Shown piece by piece: positions 47,251 through 59,886 of a stretch of DNA of 64,000 nt. The DNA comes from Phanerodontia chrysosporium (taxonomy: Eukaryota > Basidiomycota > Agaricomycetes > Polyporales > Phanerochaetaceae): assembly GCA_001910725.1 (NCBI GenBank), contig MJGA01000034.1, forward strand, positions 1 to 64,000, read 5' to 3'. Position 1 is the stretch's first letter; each line of letters starts with the position of its first letter. Under the pieces are notes generated by a model. That model was not told the DNA's origin. It was given only the letters and a program-made list of their open reading frames with translations, and did not search any database. The translations under genes and the position numbers were made by a program.

Positions 47251-49595
47251 TCAGTCGCTATCACTGTCGCTGTCGCTGTCGGCGTTACTCTTCTTGTCGT
47301 CGTCCGTCGAGCTCTCGTCGTCGCTCTCGTCATCGTCATCCTCATCCTCGAGCCGGCGCGCAGGCTTCACGCTCCCGCCACGCATCATCGCCATCTGGCC
47401 CGCGAGCGAGTCCTCCTCGGGGTCCGAGATCTCGTCCTCGGCCGCCTCCTCGTCCTTGGCCTCCTCGATGCGCAGCGTGATGTCCCGCACGATCTCTTCG
47501 CCAATGAACGTGTCGCTGACGATGAACAGCTTCCATTGGAAGACCTGCGCCTGCGGCGGCGCCTGGAACTGCAGCTTGTATGCCCGGTAGTCGCGCGCGG
47601 CGTCAGCGTTTGCGAGCGGCACGTCCGTGATCTTCATCGGCGGCACGATCACCTTCCCGATCTTTGGGTCCGCGAGCACGATCCACCAGCTTGGCTTGCG
47701 GTTCGCCGGCCAGAAGGGCGCGTGAGCGTACCCGGGATCGCTGAGACCCTTGGGCATGTCCTCTGCATCCTTGCGGCTGCCAAGGAACTCTTCCTCTGCC
47801 CGATTACGTGACGTCGGAGCAGTGGACTCGTCCTTCTTGGAAATTGCAGTAGAGCCAGCAGTGGGAGGAACAACGCGTAGCTTAACTACGAGGTAGACGA
47901 TTGACAAGGGAGAGACAACGCGTTCGCCAATGACTGATATACATGTGAGCGGGTATGCATATCCACGGACGAATGGCGACATACCCTTGAATGAAGCATC
48001 GACGACATCAAGCTTGCCCCAGCGAGAGAGAGCCTTCTTGATCTCAGGCGCTCTGCCGTCAGCCTTGTCCTCAAGGACCTTCGGAATAGCGTCGAGGGCA
48101 GGCACCTCCTTCCCAAGCTCCTTCGATTCTGTCGGCTTGATACCAGGAAGCTGTGCAAGTCTCAGCGTGTCATCTCCAGGCAGGAGTGCTTGCGTGAGAT
48201 ACGCGTGCAGGCGCATAGCAGCAAGAGTAGGCCAGAGCCAATTGCGTGCAAGAACAATATTGAGTAGTGAATTCAAGAGGGTTGGAGTCGTCAAAAGGAG
48301 GTCCGCTTGTTCTGAAGGACGACGCGTCAGCTGCGCAACAACCGGAGGGTTTGGATGTATTTACCTCTCCGAAGAGACGAACTCTCGATGGGCAGTCGAA
48401 GGAGATGGGCGTACAGGAGGATGAACGCACGACGCCTGACTTCGTGCTGTTGCTTCGGTCCAATTTCTGCCAGTGTCGTGAGCGTGTTCCACTTGACACC
48501 CAGCGCCGCTTTAATCTGCTTCTCAAGCTCATCAAGCTCTGACGTCTTGCTTTTCTTCTTCGGAAGCTCGTGCTCGAAGCTTTTGCCTAGAGACGCGACA
48601 ACTTCGTCAAGACCAGACTCCTCGCCAAGTGTCTTGAAGAACACGGCTGCCGAACGAGCGTTGACGCCGTCCTTTGTCTTGTCGCGGTTACCGAACCACC
48701 AACGGCCGACAAGCGCAGGGAGCATACCACCGAATACGAGGCCATACGCAGCAAGGACGATCGTGCGGTTCCGGCCCTCGACGATCGTCTTTGGCAATGC
48801 GATGCCCATTGAGATTTCCTGACGACCATCGGGATGGCCGTACTTCTCCCAGTTCTGACGGATGTTCTCGTCGGTCAGTCTGAAAAGTGAACTCAGGTCA
48901 ACTACAGCGCTTCCAAAGGACGCTGGTAACATACGCTTTGTAAGCTTTGGTGATCTCCACGAAACGAGCCTCGACAGCCTCAATGGTGTCATTTACGCCA
49001 AGCTTGACTTTGTCGGGATGGCTACGGACAGACGTCAGCTCATTGGGCGCGTGAAGTAGATGTCTACTTGCAATTTCCTCGACAGTTTCTTGTAGTGTGA
49101 CTTGATTTCTTTTACAGATGTGCCCTGTATAGCCCTCAGAGCTGTGTTCTAGAGAAGACCAGTATGTACTCACCATGTTGATTCCAAGAATCTCGAAGGG
49201 GTTGTACACCTTGGTGTCATTCTTGGACGTCGCCACTTTGTACACGACGAATCCGAAGAATGACCAGCCAGCGATCAGAACAAAGAGTCTGTATGTACAA
49301 ACTTTAGCACGCGATAAGCGGGAAAGCGATGTGACACGTACCTCCGCTTGGCCTTCGGGTTAAATAAGCCCGGACGCAGCTTCGCACGGTGATCCACACA
49401 TGCCTGGCATGGACATCCGTCTGAGCTCTGCTTGGGAGCTATAGAGAATGAGCCTGAGTATAATCGGGCATCCACGGACAACTTACCGAAAACATGAGAC
49501 GAAGACAACGTCAATGGTATCAAAACGACGAGGAGAAAGGTGAGGAGAAAGTAGGCAGCCATGCTGCCATTCTCGTCATAGTGGTATTCGGCCAT
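47251..49595 (-). CDS. SEC63: SEC63, ER translocon J-protein
   Basis: The start is MAEYHYDENGSMAAYF, with the first membrane helix, then a second helix in LFVLIAGWSFFGFVVY. The J-domain contains SVKEIKSHYKKLSRKFHPDK, so the HPD is intact; it lies before the third helix. The Brl domain runs from ALPKTIVEGRNRTIVL through the LARNWLWPTLAAMRL region to LKVVPPT-like sheet phrases. The C-terminus is a long Asp/Glu/Ser tail. This is the order of Sec63, which recruits BiP/Kar2 to the Sec61 translocon from the ER membrane. The HPD is split by an intron (49071-49022) with a GC donor, GCAAGT, instead of GT. Several other introns are present. Length is about 660 aa. Confidence 0.92.
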
Positions 49596-50958
49596 GGTGG
49601 CCTTTGTGTGCTAGACGGCGACCGCGAGAGAAATAAGTTAAGCTGTAGAGAGATGTAGAGAGGGAAAGGGGCGCGGTGCCCCGGGGATGGGAGGTTTGGT
49701 CGACGTGGTCGGGTGTGAAGCGAGTGACCTGGCATTTCGACGCGTTATAGTACTGTGGGAATTACCTACCTTTACGAGTGCGTCTCGTGACGTCGGTCAG
49801 CACCCGATGGCTTTCCCACGCTTGTGGGTGTCTGTAGGGCCATCGCCCTGCCTGGCTCAACCTTGCGAGCTATCACCTCTGCTTGTTCTGTATCACCACC
49901 GAGGACACTTGTTGCGATAAGCCTAACATCGAACTTTTATTGTGCGCAAAGTGTGAGTCTTGACATCGATATGCACGCACCGGCGGCTGTAAGGCTTTCC
50001 GTCGGAGCGTGTTGCCACGTATCCTCGGAGTAATGCTCTGAGCTTCAAGAGGCATGTAGCACGGGAACTATTCTCGGCCAATTCCGGAAACAGTAGAAGA
50101 AAAGCGATGATGAGAGTATCACTTTTGGGGACGGTGAGACGCTGGAAATGTGACATTTCCCGGATCCCTCCAGTATCCACGTACTGCTCGGTCAAACAAT
50201 TCCAGGCTTCTCAGACACGTATGTCAGTGCTATAAAGGCTCTACGAACGCTCGAAAAAAGGTATTACCTGTGGGTCATTGCTGGTAAGCCCGAGGAGGTG
50301 CACGAAGGGTGATGCGGGAAATTACAAGGATATTGGGCTTTGAAGGCAGATCTACAGCAAGGTTTAGGTACATGTTGAGCACTATGTATTCACAAGATCT
50401 TGTGTAGAGCAAGAGACATTGAAGGAAGGCAGATATGCAGTTCGCTCAGTATCTTCAAGGGATAGAACCACGTCGAGTGCTGGGCGCCACGCGTGTGACC
50501 GCGGCTGCGTCACAAGTATTCCGCTGCTACCTGCGAAGGTCTCTCACCTTTCCCTTCTCTGCACCGCAACAAAAATTCTCACAAATTCAAAGCCTTACCT
50601 ACAGGGTCTTATACTTTTTGTCAGTGCTGAGTTGAATCTGGCATGTTGATCCCTCAAGCGCTGAAGGTTTCCCGCTCCCTCTCCCCCTCCATCCGACTGT
50701 ACAGGCCTATCTTCCTGTGTAGAGCAGTCAGCGTCGAAGGCGGTTGATACGTCCTCGTAAAAACACAAGAATTTTCGAGTCCTGCGCAGTCGTCCCAAGA
50801 CTTCGGCACGACGGCTACCAGCGGCAAATACCAAATTTGGGGTTTGACCAAGACCGGCTCCATCCTCAAGCCTCCTCAAAGTCACCGGTCGCTCCTTGGC
50901 CGATGGCCAAGTGTATAAAAGCTTGGTCTGCTCTCTTGTGTCTTGACTAAGGACCACG
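49596..50958. other. Intergenic stretch, SEC63 / antiporter
   Basis: This 1.36-kb gap lies between two divergent starts. No gene with recognisable motifs was found. A TATA-like GTATAAAAG lies at about 50912-50920, some 40 bp before the antiporter start, and fits as its core promoter. Confidence 0.6.
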
Positions 50959-52857
50959 ATGAGCTCTTCGCTTCTCTACATCTATCCCTTCCCTTTTTTC
51001 TCCGCCAAACTTCAATCGACTGGCAGTGACGACTCATTCCCATATCACGAGCCTGGTGTTGTCGAACTCTTAATCCTACTGTCCTTCATATTCCTCCTGA
51101 ATGTTGTCAGAAATGTTGCTGACTACTATCTCTATGGCGGCATCATCGCCGAGATCGCTCTCGGGATGGTGTACGGTGAGCCGCTTGCTGGCATCCTTCC
51201 GGTAAACTGGGAAGGGACCTTCACCGTTCTGGGATATCTCGGCTTGATAGGCATAGTCTTCGAAGGTGCGTCACCGTTCAAAAATAAATTGCCATTCACT
51301 CACGGCCTCATGATGCATAGGGGGTCTGTCCACCGATCTGGGCCTCCTCGTGGCAAACCTGCCGCTTTCCGTGCTTTGTGCATCTATTGGGATCGCGCTC
51401 CCGTGGCGTTGTCCTTCGCCTTGCTTTTTGCAGGCTACGGATACCGACCGCTGGAGGCGTTTGCTGCTGGCGCGGCATTGTGCTCGACGAGCCTCGGCAC
51501 GACACTAATGGCGCTCAATAGCGTCACCACCAGCCTTGGACCTTCGAGCGGCGTTACAGCCTCTGAGACAAGCAAGTCGTCTAGAACTTCGTAAACAACT
51601 TATGCTGATCCGTTGCAGTAGTAGTATGCGAGGAGAAGGAGGAACGTGCTGCGGGTCCTTCGAACGATGCCTCAGTCGAAAACGCCACATCAGGTACGCC
51701 TGCCCGTCTACCCGCACCGTACCTTACCCTGACATGCAGCCAGCCCCGAGAGCACGCCCCTGCAGAAAAGCCGCATCGGCACAGTGCTCATCAGCGCCGC
51801 AGTCATCGACGACGTCATCGGACTCGTCCTGTCCTCGCTCGTGCCCGCGCTCTCCGCCATCGAGGACACGCAGTCGCACACGAACCTCGCGTGGCAGGTC
51901 GTGCGGCCCATGCTCGCGTCCGCGCTCATGGCCTCCATCACCCCCCTCGTTGCGCGCTACGTCCTGCGCCCGCTCTTCCGCTACCGCAGCCTCGGGCACC
52001 GCTGGTGCACGCCCCGCCGTCCGGGCGCGCGGTGGGGCTCGCCCGCGCTGCTCCGGCTGGTCTCGCGCCCCGGGAGCGACCTCGCGCAGTGGGGCACGCA
52101 AGGCCACGCCGACGCGGTAGGCGTCATCCTCATGGTCCTCTTCGTCAGCGCCTTCGCGGCCATCGCTTTCTGTACGTGATCCGGCGACCGTGAGTGGGAG
52201 CGTACTGAGACCCTGCGCTAGACACGGGCAGCAGCGTCCTCTTCGGGGCGTACCTCGCCGGGCTCACCATCACCTACCTGCAGCACGCCCCCAAGACGCG
52301 GAAGGACGACGACGGCGCGGCGGCCGCACGGCTCTCCTTCGAGGAGACGTACGCGCGCACAGTCGGGCCCCTGCAACAGGCCGTGCTCGCGCCGCTCTTC
52401 TTCGCGAGCATCGGCTACGGCATCGTGCGTGCGCCGCCGTCACCTCTCCCCTGAGCACCTCTCTGACGCCCCCTTGCAGCCGTTCCTCCAGCTGTGGCGC
52501 CCCGCTGTGCTCTGGCGCGGCATCCTGTATACGCTGCTCATGGTCGCGGGAAAGCTCGCGGTTGGGTTGCCCGTCGTGTTGTGGGCTCTCAGCGCGGGCG
52601 CGGGCTCCGCCGCTGTGCGCCTCCGAAAGTCGCTCTTGCCCGCACTCTTCATCGGCGTTGCGATGGTCGCGCGCGGCGAGATCGGCCTGCTCATCGCGCA
52701 GATCGCGCGGAGCCCGCCCGGCGGGGCAGACGGGCTCCTTGACGACGAGGCGTTCCTCGTGTGCATCTGGGCGATCCTGCTTTGCACACTCTTCAGCCCG
52801 ATCGGAGTCGGGTTCATTGTCAACCGGTGGAAGGACAGGATCATACACGGGATGTAG
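50959..52857 (+). CDS. Cation/proton antiporter, Na+/H+ exchanger family
   Basis: The start is MSSSLLYIYPFPFF. Several exons then give roughly eleven or twelve hydrophobic helices, including EIALGMVYGEPLAGILP, VLGYLGLIGIVFEGG, ALSFALLFAGYGYRPLEAF, TSLGTTLMAL and VIDDVIGLVLSSLVPAL. The pair of Asp in the last phrase (VIDDVIGL) is the ion site of electrogenic CPA2-type exchangers. A cytosolic loop rich in Arg/Pro follows (RYRSLGHRWCTPRRPG). The last exon has FFASIGYGI, MVARGEIGLLIAQIA and the short tail VNRWKDRIIHGM. The protein should lie in a plasma- or organelle membrane and exchange Na+ or K+ for H+. Exon borders in 51260-52480 were not all fixed. Confidence 0.82.
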
Positions 52858-52929
52858 AGGCAGCATCATCATTCACATAGCACCGTAACAAATGTCGTAT
52901 CGTACATGATAGAGAGCCTGTCATGCCAT

Positions 52930-55900
52930 TCACCAGAAACGATGACGGCGGCGACGGCTGTAATAATGACTGGCACTGCCGACCACACCCTCCCACACAC
53001 TCTCGTAGCCCGCGGTGAGCCGGCTCGTGGTGACCTCGCGCTCCTCGGGGATGCCCTCGTCGTCGGGCTGGACGGCGATCGCCTCTTTCGTCTGCTGGAA
53101 CTGGTCCATGCTCTTTTCGACGGAGCGGTGGACGTCGCTGACGTGGATGAGCCGGCGGAGCGCCGGGCGCGCGCGGCGATCGCGTCGTCGAGCACCTTCA
53201 GCGTCGCCGAGGCGTCCGCAGAGTCGCGCGGGGGACTGAACGCCGCCGTGGCGGCCTTGTCCTTGTCTTTTTCCTCGTCGCCTTCTTTGCGTCCGCGGCG
53301 GCGCGCTCTTTCGCGATGCAGGCCTCGAGGCGGTCCGCGAACGCGGCGAGCTCTTTTGCGAGCGTCGTTCCCGGCGCGAGACGGCCGTCGCGGCGCAGAC
53401 GATCGAGGGTGTCGCGCAGACGCGGGAGCTCCGCCTCCTGCTTGGCGAGGTCGAAGGGTTGATGCTGGTAGTTGAGATTGAAGTCCTGGGGTGCACGGAA
53501 CTGACCGCATGCGGCGTTCAACTTCTCAAGGAACGCCTGCCGCGCCGCGTACTCGCGTGGCGTATTGCCAACGCCATCTTCTTGCACAAGGGCCTCTGCG
53601 GGTCCCGCATCGGCGAGTAACTTTGTGATTTTCGCAAACTTGTTCTTCACGGCGAGGTGCAACGGCGTAGAGCCGCCCGCCTCGCGCATGAGGAAGGTCG
53701 AAGCCCCGGCTTCAAGTAGGAGCTCGACAAGGTCGATACGGTTCTTTTTGACAGCGATGTGCAGAGGCTACGAAGCGACCGATGAGTGACATCCTACCAT
53801 CCTTACACAGCATACGCACCGTATCACCGTCTTCCTTGCTCTGTTGCCGGAGCAGACGGTCCAGTATCTCCTTTGGCAGATGCTTGATCACGTGCTTCAG
53901 GAGATCTAATGTCGCAGCGATGTCTTGTGCGACAAGCATGTGTATGATGTTGTATCTGCCAGGAATGTGAGGCGATGAAGGCTACATAGGCAAAAACAAC
54001 ATACCCATGGATGTCTGTCTCGAGCGGGGAGACGCCCTTGCTAAGGAGGAAGTCGAACAGCTCGATGCTGTACGAGAACCTGGCAGCCACAAGCAGACTG
54101 TTGAAGCCGAGAGTACGATGCCTTGAGACAGCAAAATCAGCAACGGTAAGAGGAAGCCAATGGAGCTGCATCGACGTACTTCACGTGTAGGCTGTTTTCC
54201 AGCTCCTTGCCGCGGATAGTGCAAAGCGCCTGGAGGACGTCCACCTTTCCGCCCACGACCGCTGCGGTCGCGACGGTCTCGTTGAGCGAGGACATCGTCC
54301 AGCCGAGCTTCTCGGGCAGGACGCTCGCGAGGTCGGGGATGCGCCGGAGGAGCTTCGCGTGCGCGTCGCCGTGGGCCGAGGCGTAGTACTTGTACGCCGC
54401 GAGCGGCTGGTCGCTCGCGAGGTAGCGCACGACGCCGATCGCGCCGCACTTGGCCGCGGTCCAGAGCATCGGCTCCTGCTCCTGCTCCGGCTCCTCGTAC
54501 GCCTGCCGCCGGTTGCGGCGGTCGCCCTTCGCGAGGTCCTTCCGCTTCTTGCCGTGCACGTTCAGGCCGAGGTACACGCGGTGGTCCGGGTCATCGTCCT
54601 CCTCTTCTTGCGACTGCGCGGCCGACTCGGGCGCGGGTGCCTCGCGTTTCGTGAGCGTGATGCCCGCGCCGGTGCGCCGGATGAACTCGTCGAGCATGGC
54701 GGGCCTGTCATGGACGAGTATGCCAGCGAGCGCGTCGTGGGGCACAGACTTGCCCGGGAGAGACTTGTACAGCTCCGTGATTTGGACGAATGCCTCGAAA
54801 TCATCATCGACGATAGCCTTGTTGATGAGGTTTCGACTGTAGTCTTGGCCGTCCTTACCGATGAACGGTGCAGTGACAGAAACAAGCATGTAATCCGGAG
54901 CAATCTTCGTGTGCACTTGTGAAGGAACTTTTGCAATATCGACGAGGTTGATTTCTTCTTCGGGTTGCGGCTCCATGTCCTCATCTTCATCCTCATCCTC
55001 ATTATTCTCCTCGTCGGAGTCATCGCCTGCATTCAGAACGTCAGGATGTGGCGCATGACGTGATATGCGGAGAATACTCACCGAGTGCGAGATCGTGAGT
55101 AGGGTTAAATGCGGCCCTGGCCTGCGTCTGGTCGTCAGGACTGTACTGCGCGGCAGCGATCGCCAGGATAAGCTTCGCGGTGTCCCAGTGGCGGCGCAAG
55201 ACAGCTATGTACAACGGCGAGTAGCCTATGGCCAGAACAATCAGCACCATCATCGGAATGAAAATCACGAGATGCATACCTTGCCAGTTCGTGCCCCAAT
55301 GACACGAGATTTGCAGGGGAGTTTCCTGGCCCTTGCCCGTCTGGCGGGGAAGACAGAGCCTCTGGATCTTGGCGTTGTTGCCGGACCAGCACGCGACGAA
55401 GAGCTCCTGGTAGCGGTCCGCGAGCTCCTTGATCATGCCCGAGCCCTCGTTCATGCCGTGGCGATGGAAGCCGTACGGGCCGGTGAGGCCGTACGACGGC
55501 AGGTAGTTCGGGCGCCACCAGCGCGCGAGGCGGTTCTCGAGGACGCGCTCGCGCGCGTCGCTGTCGGAGATGCGCCCGCGGAAGACATCGCCGCCGCGCT
55601 TGCCCTTGTGCGCCTGCAGCGTCGCCGCGACGCCATCGAAGTACGCCTCGATCTCGTCCAGGTACGCATTCGGGTTGTGGAGGTACCTCTGCGGCTCGCT
55701 GCGCGCGCGCTGCGCCTGCTCGTACGCCGCGAGCACCTTGAGCAGCTCCGCCTTCCAGAGCGGCACCTCGCCGTCCTTTGCCGCGTCCGCGTCCGGAACT
55801 TCGCCAATGCCCCCTGCGACAGCCGCGCCGAAGAGTCCACGACGGCTAGGCCGCGCAGGCTTCTGCGTGTCAGGGTTTCTGGCTTCCTTGACTTTCGCGA

Positions 55901-58900
55901 CGATCGCGCGGGAGTAGTCGAGCGCCGTGTAATGCTCGTCACGGTTTTCGCCTGCCCGCCGGAGACTCTCTCTCCAGGGCAGGTTCACCTCGGCGCCGAG
56001 CGCGACCAGGAGATGGGCGACTTCGTCGTAGTTGCTGAGCGCAACCTCGAGGGGCATAGGGACGCTCGAGAGGAACTTCTGAGGCGCACGGCCGTTGTTC
56101 TTCATCCTGGTGGTGCAACGTTAGCACAAGGTCTCACAAACGGACGCATGTATCCACCCACTTGAGATCCCTCGCCTTCTGGAACTCGTCCTGGTGATGA
56201 CTACCTTGGCGCCATACGCCAGCAGGACAGCGAGCGTCGAGTACGACCCGCTGTTCACCGCGGACACGATCGGGAAGACGGCCAACTGCCAGTCGTCCAT
56301 CCACGGGATATTGAGCACGGCCTTCGCGTTCGGGTCCGCGCGGAGGAACGCCTCGAGGAGGCGCGGGCGGCGCGCGAGGACCGCGCGGTGGAGGAGCGTG
56401 TACAGGTTCTCGTCCGCCTCGCTCGTGACCGCGCCCGCGGCGACGAGGCGCTCGACGGTCGTGCACGCCTTGTCCTCGTCCTCCGCGACCGCAGTGAGGA
56501 TGAGCGGGTGGCAGTAGCGAACGTCCCACGAGTGTTTCGGCTGCGTGACGAGCCGCGCGTTCGCGCCCGCAGCGAGCAGCTGCTCGACGACCGCGACGGA
56601 GCCCGACGCGACCGCGTAGTTGAGCGCGGACAACGCATAGTCCCAGTCCGTGACGTCGATGTGGAAGACGTCCGGCTCTTCATCGTCTTCCTCAGGGATC
56701 ATGCCGCTGTCGTCGGGCGCCGCCTCGTCCTTCTTTTTGCCCTTCTTTGCATCGCCGTCCTCGGACGACCAGTCGTCTTCGCTGCTGTCGCGCATCTCCT
56801 CGTCATCGTCGTCATCGTCGTCATCGTCGGCCATGTCCTCGTCATCATCTTCGTCCTTCTTTTTCTTTTCCTTCTCTTTCGCTGCAGCCTTCTCCTCCTC
56901 CTTCTTGCACGCTTCCTCGGCATTGAGCGCGCTACGGTCGAGGAGCTTGCGGATGACGTCGGTGAGGTCGAGCTGGGCCGCGAGATGCAGCGATGTACGG
57001 CCATCTACGAGGCGCGCCGTCATGCGCGCGTCTGCGTCAACAAGGTCGCACGCGATGTCGGTCGCCTTGGACAGGATGGCGACCTGCAGCGGCGTGCGGC
57101 CGACCGCGTCGCGCCGGTTGACGTCGATGCCGTCCTTGATCGCTGCCGCCACCGTCGCGCGGTCGTGGGCTGCGATGGCGTTGAAGAACTTCTCGCTCTC
57201 GCCGATGTAGGCTTGCTCGGACCATTCGCCGTCGTCGATTGGGTTGAAACTGCCAGAAATGCTCTGACGACCAGGATCCTCGACAATGAATCTGATAGTT
57301 GTCGTGAGAAAGCACACATTTCGAGGGTAGAGTATGGTACGTACTGCACTCTTCCCCGGACGTATGACTTGTCTTCCTCTTCTTGAAGAGCCCGCTCTTC
57401 GTCATTCTTTGGCTTTGGACAATGCTAATATATGCAGGAAATTAGAGCTGATGACTGACCGCTGCTTGATGAGCTTACCTCGCAGCAATCGTCAAGGCAC
57501 TCCGGCATGGTACCAAAGAAGGCGGCGTGGCGATGGAGTCGCCTGTCCTTGTTCTTGGGATTGAATGGAGCTATCATACGGTCAGTCTTGAGATTCGCGC
57601 ATGATCCATGATTGCTTACAATTCATCCCAAGGTCCTGCATAACTTTAGTCAGACACGAATGACTTAGAAGGACTAACGATGACATACCGTCTGGTAGAC
57701 GAGCTTCTCGATACGCCTAGCGTCCCATCCAGGGCCATACGGAATATGCAGTGACACGACATCGTAGTCGCTCATCTCGAGGCCCGCGTCAATGTCCGAC
57801 TTGAGGTCACCCTTGTACTTCTTCTTGAGCAGACGCCTCCAGGCATCGCGCGGTTGAGGACGGCCACGGATTTCACGGCGAGACTGCAAGTAGCCCTCGC
57901 GATCCTTGGCGGTCGCCAGCTTCTCGAGGACGAGCAAGCGGGCGAGCCCTTGTATGCGCACGATAGACCGCTCGAAAATCTGCGAGGTGCATTGAGTACG
58001 AGAGTGGCCAGCCAAAGAGCCGTACTGACCGTAGGATCGATATCAGCGCGGTTCAGGTCAGGCACGTAGACCTCAAAGTCACGCGACGAATACTTGGCGA
58101 GGCGGACCTCGTAGGACGGCGAACGCCTCGTGATGTCGATAGTGTTGCATTGCCGCATCATCGCGACGATGGCGCGCGGATTCGCCCAGACGCGTTCGCC
58201 GTCGAAATGCGCAGCACGGCGCGTCGACATCGAAACCCGCGAGGATCTCGGCCGGCGACTGGTATAGGCGCAGCACGATCTGGACAGCGCGATAGGGGTA
58301 CTGGGAGTGGATAGACACGGTGTGCTTGGTGCGGATGCAGGTGACGTCCCAGGGGATCGAGTCGCGGACGGCTTCGTATATCATGTTGATCTTGACCTCG
58401 GCCTGTTCGGGCGTGAGGCCATAGAGGAAGAGGTCGACGTCCGACGTCGGGAAGGCGCGGTTGTGGAAGTACTTGCGGAGCGTGCGCTTCGAGGCCTTTG
58501 CATAGTCGGGGATCGGCGCGAGGCACGCCTGCACCGAGCCGCCAGCGGCAACGACGTTGCTCCAATCGGTGAGCTGCGAGAGCGAGCCCTCGGTGAAGAT
58601 GGCCCAATTCTTCTTGAACTCGTCGAGGTCGGCGACCATCGCGGGCGCGCCGTCCTTGCGCCTGCGGTCGTCGGTGAGCGGCATGACGTACTTGGCACTG
58701 AGGTCCGCCTCGTCTGCGACGACGCGCGCACGCGTCCTGCGGATGTCGTCGGGCGCGTCGAACACGTCGACAAGGCCGACGTACGGGTCGGCGAGACGCG
58801 TGCTCTTCCTGTCCTGCGCGAAGAGCTTGCGCAGTTCTGCCTCGTCTGCAATCGAGGGCTTGAGAACGTCGTCCAGCGAGACGCCCGGACCCGGGGGGAG

Positions 58901-58948
58901 CTGGGCGACACGGGCGATGAAGGCGGCAGCCTCGGCGTTCTGGGGCAT
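52930..58948 (-). CDS. Nucleotidyltransferase-like domain fused to ankyrin repeats
   Basis: The start MPQNAEAAAFIARV was preferred to an in-frame ATG 14 codons earlier. The first 400 residues look like a divergent nucleotidyltransferase fold: GGS at about 137, then PTSDVDLFLYG with Asp170/Asp172, followed by VSIHSQYPYRAVQIVLRLY and GFDVDAPCCAF. After a linker come ankyrin units, for example VNRRDAVGRTPLQVAILS, ARLVDGRTSLHLAAQLD and GGSTPLHLAVKNKF at the far end, spread over about 800 residues. Between them is an acidic, Lys-rich insert (EDMADDDDDDDDDEE). The C-terminus SVEKSMDQFQQTKEA lies in a third frame; frame changes near 53280 and 53150 may be sequencing errors. Total length is about 1700 aa. 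Similar proteins occur in fungi and amoebae; function unknown. Introns are many and only partly placed. Confidence 0.75.
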
Positions 58949-59886
58949 GTTGGATGGAGTTATTCTGCGAAAGAAATGAAGGTACACCACGGGAGATGGT
59001 GTGCTGAGCTGTCGACGCTTTGCTCGTCCATCTTTTATACGAGTTATTGAGCGCTACGTGGTTGTCTTTGACAAAGTGTGGATCAAGGGGCTCTGTGCCT
59101 TGTCGCGGGCGCATCAGTCTCAGATATGGCAGGCGTCGGGCCCGACTCCGCGCTGCGCACGAGTCAGAGCGGAACATTTGCCAGAAATAGAAGTGGGCGC
59201 ATCAACGTTGCCGCCAAGCGTCGGTGCACGATGCCCGACGCTCCCACGCAAACAGATCAGCCAGGAGTCACAGACACAAATGGAGCAAAAGCGTCGGCCG
59301 CTTTGCCAGCGCCGCCGATCCCGACGCTTTGCGCAGCCAACACGCCTCCTCCTCCCCGCAGTGTGACTAGTTGGAAGCTGTGCGTGTCATCTTTCGCACT
59401 CTTTATGACCCACGAGTGCACGCCATGCCCATCATGCGCACTTGAGCGAACCGAGAGCCAATATACTCGTATGCACTGCTGGAGCGAGGCATGAGAGTTT
59501 TGTGATGCATGGGTGAGTTAATCTACTTCATGATGATGTGCGGGATGGATGTCGATGGACGGCAACTCATTGAACACCCATACGTAGGCTCTACGATGCC
59601 ATCTATCTCGGTTGTGCAACGAAGAGGGCCTGCGGACCGTTGGCTTACCTGGAGATGCGCCGAGTTTCCATGCCTCAGCGACGAGATCGGGTAAGCTTGT
59701 GCACGCCGGGCGCAACCACATAGCGTGGCGTGAGAATTTCGAGAGCAGTGCGGCCACAGCTTGGAACGATAGAGTAGAGGATATCTGTCATTCTGAATCG
59801 TGCAGCCTAAATAAATAGAAGAGCATATTACGATATGTGCAACCGAACGGAAAAGAAAATCCCAATAGAGCAGCGAAGAAAGCGTG
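58949..59886. other. Intergenic stretch
   Basis: It holds the promoter of the ankyrin-protein gene and the 3' flank of the SH3-RA gene. I see no further gene. Confidence 0.5.
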
